Both the position numbers and the translations under genes were made by a program. A stretch of DNA of 32,257 bases from an uncultured Lachnospiraceae bacterium (GTDB lineage Bacteria; Bacillota; Clostridia; Lachnospirales; Lachnospiraceae), in contig CAJLRL010000027.1 of the NCBI GenBank assembly GCA_905209075.1, positions 1 to 32,257 on the forward strand. The letters are read 5' to 3'. How positions within the stretch are numbered: position 1 is the stretch's first letter; the number at the start of each line of letters is the position of its first letter. The notes under the pieces are model-generated. The model saw only the letters and a program-made list of their open reading frames with translations. It searched no databases and was not told where the DNA came from. This document shows, piece by piece, positions 23,395-30,851 of the stretch.

Positions 23395-25338
23395 CTATCT
23401 ATAATAATTTCTGCCACGAAGATTATGACATTCATTGCATACATTATATGCCGATCCTATCGGCAGGATCCTGCCACAATATCTGCACCGCAAAATGTAT
23501 TCATTTTTGTTTTTTGAAAGTGTCTGCATGATCTTTGTCTGCACTGCGCTGCGTTCATTTTCAAGCCATTCTGTATCAACTATCTTTCCTAAACGAACTG
23601 ACATCTGATAATACAGATCCAGCTTTTTGTAATATGATTCATACTGCATAAGTCCTTCATATCTGCTTCTTTTATCCGGATAGTCGAGGCTTATATCTGA
23701 TGTGTATGACATACAATAACGTCTCCACTGGCTTACAACCTCGCGGTCTTTTATGTCCACAGGACACGTGATCATTTTATAAAGGATATGCTTATCATCA
23801 AAATCTGCGATAAAAAAACGCTCCTTATATGCTTCTTTATATAAAAACAGCATTTCGTCAGTATTGATCTTACAAAATGGCTCTGATGGTGTGGATTCAT
23901 GCCACAGTTTTATTATTTCATCAAGCGGGGCATCCATATCCAGCAGAATCTGTGGAAAACCAAGGCTTACTGTTTCTATGTTTTCCTCTTTTTGATCCCA
24001 CATCCGCTTTATATAATTAAGGTTATTTTTTCCATGTGCTGTAACATATCCGGTATCATACAGTCCATACCGCCCCGCTCTTCCTGCAATCTGCTTTATT
24101 TCCGGCAGAAGCAGCGGTCTTCTTTCATTTCCATCAAATTTATCCATCTCAAGAAAAACGATCCGTCTGACAGGAAGATTAAGTCCCATTCCGATCGCAT
24201 CCGTAGAGACAACAACCTTCGTCTCACCGGAGTTAAACATATTCATCTGCCTGCGGCGTATTTCAGGCGGCAGGCTTCCATATATCACACTTGACTTTAT
24301 CCCACGCTCTTCAAGACGTGCTGCAATATTAAGTACTGATTTTTTTGAGAAAACTATAAATGCATCCTTTTCCTCCACATCATCCGGAAAAGAAAAGGCT
24401 TCATCCTCAACCAGCAATTTTGTTTTTCTCTCATACTCATTTATTTCATATTCATCACCACATAAGCCTATAAGATGCGTAACTACATCCTTGGCCACAG
24501 GACTCATGCACACATGTATCTCTTTTGCTTTTGTTCCAAGTATAGCCCTCGTCCATGAGTGTCCTCTGTCATCATCCGCAACAAGCTGTGCCTCGTCTAT
24601 CACTGCTATATCGTATTCCTTTTCTATATCAAGCATTTCTACCGTCGAAGCCGTGATCCTGCTGCCGGAAGTCTCTATGCACTCCTGTCCTGTAAGCATC
24701 GTACACAAAATACCCGCATCCGTCATCCTTTCATACACCTCAAGTGCCAGCAGACGCAGTGGTCCAAGATACACACCACTCTCTGCTGTTTTAAGACGTT
24801 CCAGGGCATTGTACGTCTTACCACTGTTTGTAGGGCCAATATGGAGTATGAACTTTCTTTTCATCTTCCTTGCCTCAGGAAATTCAAGTTCAGGGCGGGC
24901 TGGAACTAAATCTATGATTTCCTGTCTGAGCCGTCTTTTTCTATATAGTGCATACATTTCTTTTAAATTGGTAGTACATATCTGCCATTTTTGTTCCTTA
25001 CCCAGTTTCTTTAAAAAATCAGGCGTTATCGCAAGAATTTCCTCCTCGTCAAATAATGACATATCGATTCTTACAAGATTTGGGATTATTTCTGTTGCAA
25101 AAACATTTTTAGCATTTTTGTTATTTGTATAATAAACAAGATATGCTAATCGCTTTATATCACTATGAAGTGTATTAAGAGCTGCTGACTCAGTTTTTTT
25201 ATATGATGCTCTGGCTATAGACTTTGCTTTTGAATTTATTTTGTGCATATAATGCGATGTATTTATATTTCTCTTTTTGCTGTTCTGTGCGTTTTGTCTA
25301 TATTGTTCGATATAAAATTCAATAATATAATTTTCCAA
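23395..25338 (-). CDS. SUV3-type ATP-dependent RNA helicase with zinc ribbon
   Basis: A 647-residue superfamily 2 helicase. After a 160-residue helical N-terminal region comes the SUV3 signature HIGPTNSGKTYNALERL (Walker A 168-175), LGPLRLLALEVYERM (motif Ia), DEAQ (248-251, motif II), RGHSWTRAILG, CMSPVAKDVV, FSKKSVLNIA, VIYGSLPPEIRRRQ, STDAIGMGLNLPVRR (motif V) and QIAGRAGR (416-423, motif VI). The combination GPTNSGKT plus YGSLPP is diagnostic of SUV3, best known from the mitochondrial degradosome. The C-terminal end adds Cys618, Cys621, Cys634 and Cys637, a zinc-ribbon-like CxxC...CxxC. The start is TTG at 25338, with AAAGGA ten bases upstream. A role in RNA unwinding or turnover is inferred. 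It seems monocistronic, with the next promoter just after it. Confidence 0.87.
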   Translation of the reverse strand: MENYIIEFYIEQYRQNAQNSKKRNINTSHYMHKINSKAKSIARASYKKTESAALNTLHSDIKRLAYLVYYTNNKNAKNVFATEIIPNLVRIDMSLFDEEEILAITPDFLKKLGKEQKWQICTTNLKEMYALYRKRRLRQEIIDLVPARPELEFPEARKMKRKFILHIGPTNSGKTYNALERLKTAESGVYLGPLRLLALEVYERMTDAGILCTMLTGQECIETSGSRITASTVEMLDIEKEYDIAVIDEAQLVADDDRGHSWTRAILGTKAKEIHVCMSPVAKDVVTHLIGLCGDEYEINEYERKTKLLVEDEAFSFPDDVEEKDAFIVFSKKSVLNIAARLEERGIKSSVIYGSLPPEIRRRQMNMFNSGETKVVVSTDAIGMGLNLPVRRIVFLEMDKFDGNERRPLLLPEIKQIAGRAGRYGLYDTGYVTAHGKNNLNYIKRMWDQKEENIETVSLGFPQILLDMDAPLDEIIKLWHESTPSEPFCKINTDEMLFLYKEAYKERFFIADFDDKHILYKMITCPVDIKDREVVSQWRRYCMSYTSDISLDYPDKRSRYEGLMQYESYYKKLDLYYQMSVRLGKIVDTEWLENERSAVQTKIMQTLSKNKNEYILRCRYCGRILPIGSAYNVCNECHNLRGRNYYR

Positions 25339-25356
25339 TGTACTTTATTCCTTTAA

Positions 25357-25365
25357 TGGTATAAT
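25357..25365 (+). promoter_or_regulatory. Plus-strand extended -10 promoter
   Basis: TGGTATAAT on the plus strand is a perfect TATAAT with TGn extension, but has no clear -35. It lies 11 bases before the ATG of a short plus-strand ORF and overlaps the promoter region of the divergent helicase gene, where a weak minus-strand TATTAT is also present. Confidence 0.5.
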
Positions 25366-25376
25366 AGAACTATAAA

Positions 25377-25541
25377 ATGTATTCCTCTGATACATATATT
25401 CTATTTTTATTTGTTATCCTGCTTCTTGTTGTGATAACCATATATAATGATACCAAATATTCGCTTTTGGTCAATATCGGAACTATAATTGAAGCCATTC
25501 TTGTTTTTACAATTATATCTGATTCTTCTATACTTACCTAA
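25377..25541 (+). CDS. Possible small hydrophobic protein, 54 residues
   Basis: The only plausible plus-strand gene. It encodes MYSSDTYILFLFVILLLVV followed by a short polar turn (YNDTKYS) and a second hydrophobic stretch (VNIGTIIEAILVFTII), so it could be a two-helix membrane protein. No ribosome binding site precedes the ATG; with the extended -10 box ending 11 bases upstream, the transcript would be nearly leaderless. No terminator follows on the plus strand. The region is AT-rich, so a chance ORF is a real possibility. I do not recognise a family. Confidence 0.35.
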   Translation: MYSSDTYILFLFVILLLVVITIYNDTKYSLLVNIGTIIEAILVFTIISDSSILT

Positions 25542-25574
25542 GCTGATCATGGCATTTCAATAGTTTATTCTGAC

Positions 25575-25612
25575 AAAAAAAGCAGCACAGTTTTATTTTC
25601 AGACTGTGCCGC
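25575..25612 (-). terminator. Intrinsic terminator of the ltaS-yfhO-fkbp operon
   Basis: GCAGCACAGT (25582-25591) pairs over 10 bp, with one G-U pair, with ACTGTGCCGC (25603-25612), and seven U follow on the minus strand (25581-25575). It lies 33 bases past the full-length FKBP stop, supporting that the operon's last gene extends beyond the internal amber codon. Confidence 0.88.
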
Positions 25613-25618
25613 CTCTAC

Positions 25619-25657
25619 ACTATTTATATATACTATTTGTATATACTATTTATATAT
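25619..25657. repeat. Three 13-bp tandem repeats at the FKBP gene end
   Basis: ACTATTTATATAT, ACTATTTGTATAT and ACTATTTATATAT follow each other without a gap. The rightmost copy contains the natural stop codon of the FKBP frame and the other two repeat it downstream. It looks like slippage at the end of the gene. Confidence 0.8.
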
Positions 25658-26197
25658 TCCATTTAACGTTACTGTAAATACAACTTCTTTTCCTGCAAGA
25701 TCAGGATTATTAGGGTATGTCTCCGGGAATGTAAGATTAAGGTCAAATGTCTCGCCAACTGTATGTCCTACTATTCCGTCCTCAAAACCATCAATATAGG
25801 TTCCTGAACCAAGCTAAAGGTCGGCTCCGCTTCCGTTCGTGCTTCCACCTTTAAACGCTGTACCATCAAGATATCCGGTGTAATCAATATTTACCGTATC
25901 ACCATTCTGTGCAGCCACACCTTCTGTCTTATCAAGTGTTTTTTCACTCTCAGATGTGCTCTGCGTATCCTGTGCTGAAGTACTTGTGCTTGTACTTTCT
26001 GTTCCTGACTGTGTATCTGATGAAGAAGAGCCATTTCCTGATGTTGCAACAGCCCATACCAATACGACAACAACTATTACGACTGCTATTACCGGCACCC
26101 AGAATTTAAGTTTTTTGATCACAGCAGCCCTTTTTTCTGCTTTTTTTCTTTCCTCTGCACGTTTTTGCTGTGCAATTTTTTTGTTCTGTTTGTTCAT
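25646..26197 (-). pseudogene. Membrane-anchored FKBP-type prolyl isomerase with internal amber codon
   Basis: A 183-codon frame interrupted only by a TAG at codon 128 (25814-25816). Residues 1-27 are basic, 28-52 a membrane helix (FWVPVIAVVIVVVVLVWAV), 55-90 a Ser/Thr-rich linker, then an FKBP/trigger-factor-like PPIase domain: GDTVNIDYTGYLDGTAFKGG before the stop, and LGSGTYIDGFEDGIVG, GETFDLNLTFPETYP and EVVFTVTLNGIY after it, all in the same frame. Both halves are well preserved. It should face the cell exterior and fold secreted proteins. The start has AAGGAG eleven bases upstream and is 27 bases after yfhO, so it is the last gene of that operon. A recent nonsense mutation, a sequencing error or read-through are all possible; the truncated product would lack half the domain. 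Confidence 0.82.
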
Positions 26198-26224
26198 AAA
26201 TATACTTACTCCTTAGTTTTTGAT

Positions 26225-28747
26225 TTATTTTACACTATTTTTATGTCGAAATTGTGTTCTTCCATACCTTTTTATCAATGTGATCAATATAAATATTCCA
26301 ACACACGATATCGTCACAGCAGCTCCCTGTTTAAGCCCCGGTGTTTCGTATTTTAGCTCTATTTCATGTTCTCCCTCATCCAGATCTATGCTGATAAATG
26401 TCTGCGCAAATTCTGTATAGCTGGTCTTTTTCCCATCTACATACATGCTCCAGCCTTCTTCCGCCGGAATAGAAAAGATAAGTCTTCCTGCCTTTGACAT
26501 GTTTATATTTCCCTTGACATTTGTATCTGTAAATCCGGTAAGTTCAAAGTTTTCCCGGCTTAATGTGTCATACTGCTGCTCTATGGCATCCATGTTTAAT
26601 TTGTATACTGTAAAATTGATTTTCTCTGCATCATTATTTGATATCGTGATCCGGTCGCCTGCCGAAAAATATCCAAGATCAAACATATATCTGTGTGTTG
26701 TTTTTGAATATACCATGCTTGTATTTTTGTACGCCACTGTAAGAGAATCAGATGAACAATTATCATATGCTGCATAATAATATCCTGACTGCGAAACTGT
26801 GATCACGGTCACTCCCGGCGCTGCATCCTGATCGCAGTTTGTATGCATCAGTGTCACATCATCTGCTCCGAGAACCGATCCCAGTGTATTTATTCCATTC
26901 AGCTTTGATGAAGGTGACAGGATAAGGCTGTTTATAGCATTCTCATCCATAACAAATCCGATTGGAAGATTGTAATTATTCTTATATAGATAGTGTTTTC
27001 CACACTTTCCAACAAGAGTTCTAAGCGGGCTTTCCAGATCCGGACTTTGTGATATAAAGTATTTTACTGAAAGCATAGCAGAACTTATCGGAGTTGCACC
27101 ATTATAACAGTAAAAGTTTTTTCCCCCTTCCATATAAAGGCTCTGGTAAAAATGGCTGACATTTATGTTCATGAGCGATGAAAACTGTGTTGCTCCACTG
27201 TATCCGTATCTCATGGAATCATTTTTTGTCATCCGTTCAGTATCTTCTACCCTGTAAAACAGATCCCCATCTTTTTTTGCATCTTTTTTCGCAAGCATGA
27301 GTATCTTTTCCATGTCATCTTCGTTTTGTACATAGTTTTCCCGGCTTGTACAGCCAAACCCTGTAAGTGCCATGTTTACGGCAAGTTCAACAATTGCAAA
27401 GCCACATATAAACTGCATTACAAGCTTTCTTCTTTTTCCTGATACGATCCGGATAAGTGCCATCATTATCGCATATGCCAGAATAAAAAGTATGCTTATC
27501 AAAAAGGCATATGTGTCAGTCACCTCATCAGCCGATTTAAGACAGCTTACTATTATAAGAATAAGTGATATCACTGCCGCCACAATGATATGCCACATTT
27601 TTATCACTCTCTTTTTTCTGTAAGTCTCAAAGCCCATCATCAAAACGACAAATATAAACAGATACGACTGTCTTCCCGGAAGTGAATCTGGAAAATGGAA
27701 TCCATGCCATATAAAGTCAAGATAGTTATTAGCAAAGCTTACAGCAAAAAGTGCAATACACATGCCTCCTGCCACCTTTTGTTTCAATGAAATTCTTCTG
27801 TTTAAGAAAAAAAGAACAATAAGTATCAGGCAGAATACTCCTGCATATAAATTAGGCCAATGCTGTGCACCTTCATAAACTGCCGCACCGGTGCACATTC
27901 TGCCTATTTCTGTAATGATATTAAAATACCATTCCATAATCTTCGGGAAAGTCATTTCAGATGAACCGCTATAACTTAATATTTTCATTTCAGGAATCAT
28001 GAGCATGGCCCCTGTTCCACCCGCAAGTAGTGAATACAGTGCAAATTGTACAAACGCACGTATTTTTCTATCCTTTTGATTTATTATCATCCAGAAGAAA
28101 TATAGGACTAAAAATATACACAGCATTATGCAAAGATAGTAATTGCACCAGATTGCAAGTGCAAGAGATACATAATAAAGTCCCGGTTTTTTTTCTCTCA
28201 CAAGCCGGTCAAGTCCTGCTATGACAAGTGGCGCAAGTGCAATAACATCCATCCACATAACATCCCAGCTGTATGCTGCCACAAATCCACTGAGTGCATA
28301 CGCAGTTGAAAAAACAAATGATACCATAAGCGTATCGCCATGATATTTTCCGTCTTTCCCTATAAGTCCGAAATGTTCCTTTAAAAAATAGAAAAATGTA
28401 GCTCCGCTTGCTGCTATCTTTAACAATATCAGAAGTTCTATAAATTCAATGATATGGGTTTTGGGAAAAATTGCCACAAGCCAGTTTAGCGGGCTTGCCA
28501 GATAATATGCATATAATGAAACAAAATCTGATCCAAGCCCTAGATCCCATGAATACTGCAGGCTTCCGCCATTTATGATTTTGTCGTGAAGCTCTGAAAA
28601 AAACGGACAGTACTGATGATACAGATCCATATGCAATAGACAGTTATTTCCAAATGGATATATACTGTTTCCTATACAAATAATAATTTCTATAAAAAGA
28701 GGTATCAAAAATGCTGCGAGCATAGGTCTTTTTCTTACAAATTTCAT
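26225..28747 (-). CDS. YfhO-family membrane protein, GT-C-like
   Basis: An 840-residue protein with about twelve membrane helices in the first 450 residues, a large outer domain (about 460-810) and a final helix (VTISCVGIFILITLI) before a basic tail. The first outer loop contains MDLYHQYCPFF, with Asp41 in the position of the catalytic acid of GT-C glycosyltransferases, typical of YfhO. In other Firmicutes YfhO-family proteins add sugars to lipoteichoic acid on the outside of the membrane. Here the gene overlaps the LtaS-like gene by one base (TAATG), so the two are translationally coupled, which supports a role in decorating the polymer made by that enzyme. The acceptor and sugar are not known from the sequence. 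Confidence 0.88.
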   Translation of the reverse strand: MKFVRKRPMLAAFLIPLFIEIIICIGNSIYPFGNNCLLHMDLYHQYCPFFSELHDKIINGGSLQYSWDLGLGSDFVSLYAYYLASPLNWLVAIFPKTHIIEFIELLILLKIAASGATFFYFLKEHFGLIGKDGKYHGDTLMVSFVFSTAYALSGFVAAYSWDVMWMDVIALAPLVIAGLDRLVREKKPGLYYVSLALAIWCNYYLCIMLCIFLVLYFFWMIINQKDRKIRAFVQFALYSLLAGGTGAMLMIPEMKILSYSGSSEMTFPKIMEWYFNIITEIGRMCTGAAVYEGAQHWPNLYAGVFCLILIVLFFLNRRISLKQKVAGGMCIALFAVSFANNYLDFIWHGFHFPDSLPGRQSYLFIFVVLMMGFETYRKKRVIKMWHIIVAAVISLILIIVSCLKSADEVTDTYAFLISILFILAYAIMMALIRIVSGKRRKLVMQFICGFAIVELAVNMALTGFGCTSRENYVQNEDDMEKILMLAKKDAKKDGDLFYRVEDTERMTKNDSMRYGYSGATQFSSLMNINVSHFYQSLYMEGGKNFYCYNGATPISSAMLSVKYFISQSPDLESPLRTLVGKCGKHYLYKNNYNLPIGFVMDENAINSLILSPSSKLNGINTLGSVLGADDVTLMHTNCDQDAAPGVTVITVSQSGYYYAAYDNCSSDSLTVAYKNTSMVYSKTTHRYMFDLGYFSAGDRITISNNDAEKINFTVYKLNMDAIEQQYDTLSRENFELTGFTDTNVKGNINMSKAGRLIFSIPAEEGWSMYVDGKKTSYTEFAQTFISIDLDEGEHEIELKYETPGLKQGAAVTISCVGIFILITLIKRYGRTQFRHKNSVK

Positions 28748-30546
28748 TAATTATCACCTTTCTGGTCAAACAGTCTGTAATATTGTAAAATCTTATATTT
28801 TTTTAACATCTCTTCATCTGTATCCGCTTTTACGTCCTCAGTTCTTATCGCAGATATTATCGGATAATCTTTCTGTAACTCCAACAGGAAATTCTGATAA
28901 TCCGATGTAGGTACTCCAGCTGTCTTTAAGACATTTGCTGCCAGATAGTTTACACTCATATCCTGATTTTGTGCTTCTTGTATATCATAATTTGCCCATA
29001 CGACATATGGAACCTGATATCTTAAATATGTCTCCTCTGTTGATAAATTGCTGTAATCCATTCCATTTTCTGCAAGCACGGAACTTGCCACAGTATCATT
29101 AGGCTGATGGTCACCAAAAAATACGATGATCGTTTTTTCGTCCTGCTCCTTGAAATAACTTATCAGACTGCTAAGGTCAGAATCTGTCAATTTTATGAGT
29201 GAAAGATACTGGTTTAATGCATCATTTCCAAGCCCCTTTGCATTTATCGTATTTGTAAAATTCCAATATGTATCGGTATAACCGCCGTGATTCTGCATTG
29301 TAACATTAAAGATAAATGCTGGTTTATCTTCCGGCTTATTTTCATATGTTTCTATTATTTTCTCAAATGATGTCTTATCACTTATGTAATTCCTTATCAC
29401 ATCACGGCTTAAATAATCCGGCGCAAATGCCATATTTTCAAATCCCAAAAGCGGATATACTGTTTCCCTGTTCCAGCCGCTTGCATTATATGGATGCTGT
29501 GCATATGTCTCATATCCAAGTCCTTTAAGGTAACTTGCCAGTGAAGGAGTTGTATCCTTTATATACTGCTGATACGGTATACTTCCTGCTGGAAGAAATG
29601 CCATCGTATTTCCGGTCAAAAATTCAAATTCAGTATCCGCTGTATTTCCACCACATACCGATACATTAAGATAACCTGTTATAGTATTGTCCGCACCATT
29701 CTGAAGGCTATGTACAAATGGCATATAGTCTTTGTTTGTTTCAAAATTACCAAGCACAGACAGATCCGAAAATGCCTCATCCATAATCACTATAATGTTA
29801 GGCATTTTTTCATTATTATTTGTATCTGATCCTTCGGAAACATCTTCCTTTTGTCCATTGTCATCATTTTTATATTCATCTAATATCTGTCTGGCATTTT
29901 CTTCACTATACCCGGCAGGCTTATCCACTGCTATATAAGCCATGTCCATTGCGAATGTAACTGCCATTCCATTTACCTTTGTCATATACGCCGGCGTAAA
30001 CAAAAACGGATACAGATAATTGTCTGTCTGGAAATCTTCGTTTTGAAGCGCTGAGACAAAAAGACACAGCACAACTATAATTATTGCTCCGGGGATAAGT
30101 CTCAGTTTTATTTTCATTTCCATCCTGTAATTCATAAAGTGTGCAAGCACCACAAGGACTATATAAATTACAGTTACAATTATAACTCTGGCTGTCGGCA
30201 TAAAATCATAATTTCCGGCAACACTCGACGCCGTTTTAATTGAAAAAATGTCCCACGGCACAAATGGAGTAGACCTGAATAACATCACATAATGGTTTAT
30301 CATTCCAAATATCATTGCGGCTATAAGAATAAATCGTACAGCCCATTTCATTCTCCCCGTGAACACATAAACAATCCATGCCAGAAGTTCAAACAATAAT
30401 ATATTAAATAAAAAAGCCACCGGCCTTATTTCAATAAAGGGATTATGTTCGTAGAATTCCATAAGAATAAAAGATATAAATGGCATTACTGAAAATATTA
30501 TACCATTTACGAATACTTTGTATTTAGTGTAGAGATCTTTTAACAT
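28747..30546 (-). CDS. LtaS-family lipoteichoic acid synthase-like enzyme
   Basis: A 599-residue protein with five N-terminal membrane helices (to about residue 165) and an extracellular sulfatase-fold domain. Catalytic residues align with LtaS: metal ligand Glu257 in IIVIMDEAFSDL, nucleophile Thr302 in GGNTADTEFEF, His419 in MQNHGGY, and Asp478-His479 in FFGDHQPND. Spacing is within a few residues of S. aureus LtaS (Glu255, Thr300, His416, Asp475, His476, as I recall them). Such enzymes polymerise glycerol phosphate from phosphatidylglycerol or transfer phosphoglycerol groups. Residues 225-248 form an Asp/Asn-rich linker between the two parts. AGGAG lies nine bases before the ATG. Only 33 bases separate it from the tRNA terminator, so its promoter must overlap that terminator or it depends on read-through. 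Confidence 0.9.
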   Translation of the reverse strand: MLKDLYTKYKVFVNGIIFSVMPFISFILMEFYEHNPFIEIRPVAFLFNILLFELLAWIVYVFTGRMKWAVRFILIAAMIFGMINHYVMLFRSTPFVPWDIFSIKTASSVAGNYDFMPTARVIIVTVIYIVLVVLAHFMNYRMEMKIKLRLIPGAIIIVVLCLFVSALQNEDFQTDNYLYPFLFTPAYMTKVNGMAVTFAMDMAYIAVDKPAGYSEENARQILDEYKNDDNGQKEDVSEGSDTNNNEKMPNIIVIMDEAFSDLSVLGNFETNKDYMPFVHSLQNGADNTITGYLNVSVCGGNTADTEFEFLTGNTMAFLPAGSIPYQQYIKDTTPSLASYLKGLGYETYAQHPYNASGWNRETVYPLLGFENMAFAPDYLSRDVIRNYISDKTSFEKIIETYENKPEDKPAFIFNVTMQNHGGYTDTYWNFTNTINAKGLGNDALNQYLSLIKLTDSDLSSLISYFKEQDEKTIIVFFGDHQPNDTVASSVLAENGMDYSNLSTEETYLRYQVPYVVWANYDIQEAQNQDMSVNYLAANVLKTAGVPTSDYQNFLLELQKDYPIISAIRTEDVKADTDEEMLKKYKILQYYRLFDQKGDN

Positions 30547-30579
30547 TACTTTATGCTCCTAAGTAATTATGCTTTATAC

Positions 30580-30631
30580 AAAAAAGCCTTGAAATCATTG
30601 ATTTTACTAAGTAAACCACTAATCCCAAGGC
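30580..30631 (-). terminator. Terminator of the tRNA-Leu gene
   Basis: On the minus strand GCCTTG (30631-30626) pairs with CAAGGC (30591-30586) around a long, partly self-paired loop, followed by six U (30585-30580). It starts 11 bases past the tRNA 3' end. Confidence 0.75.
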
Positions 30632-30641
30632 CATGTGATAA

Positions 30642-30724
30642 TGCCGGTGGCGGGACTTGAACCCGCACGGGCGTACACCCAACAGATTTTGAGTCTGCAT
30701 CGTCTGCCATTCCGACACACCGGC
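30642..30724 (-). tRNA. tRNA-Leu (anticodon CAA)
   Basis: 83 bases, class II. The acceptor stem GCCGGTG/CACCGGC has discriminator A. The anticodon stem GCAGA/TCTGT holds the loop CTCAAAA, giving anticodon CAA, which reads UUG. The long variable arm has GGGTG/CGCCC, and the T-arm is GCGGG-TTCAAGT-CCCGC. CCA is not encoded. It has its own promoter and terminator. Confidence 0.97.
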
Positions 30725-30742
30725 GTGTCTCGAACAGATTTT

Positions 30743-30771
30743 ATATTAACATAATAATCTGTTTAGTGCAA
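30743..30771 (-). promoter_or_regulatory. Promoter of tRNA-Leu
   Basis: TTGCAC (30771-30766), a 17-base spacer and TAATAT (30748-30743) with a TGn extension. Transcription would start about 12 bases before the mature tRNA 5' end. Confidence 0.8.
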
Positions 30772-30777
30772 CAACTT

Positions 30778-30843
30778 TTTATCTAAAATTAGATACATCT
30801 GTTTATCTAAAATAGATACAGCTTTTTATCTAAAATAGATACA
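30778..30843. repeat. Three dyad repeats upstream of the tRNA promoter
   Basis: Plus-strand copies begin ATCTAAAATTAGATACA (30781), ATCTAAAATAGATACA (30805) and ATCTAAAATAGATACA (30828), each preceded by TTT, 24 and 23 bases apart. Each has an internal palindrome ATCTA...TAGAT. They fill the space between the UPF0104 stop codon and the tRNA -35 box. They could be operator sites on about two helical turns spacing, or part of the end of the upstream transcript. Confidence 0.8.
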
Positions 30844-30851
30844 TTATAGAT

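Noticed and set aside
25814..25816. Selenocysteine or pyrrolysine recoding at the internal stop of the FKBP gene.
   Set aside because: The codon is TAG, so not selenocysteine, and FKBP domains have no reason for pyrrolysine at this site; mutation or sequencing error is simpler.
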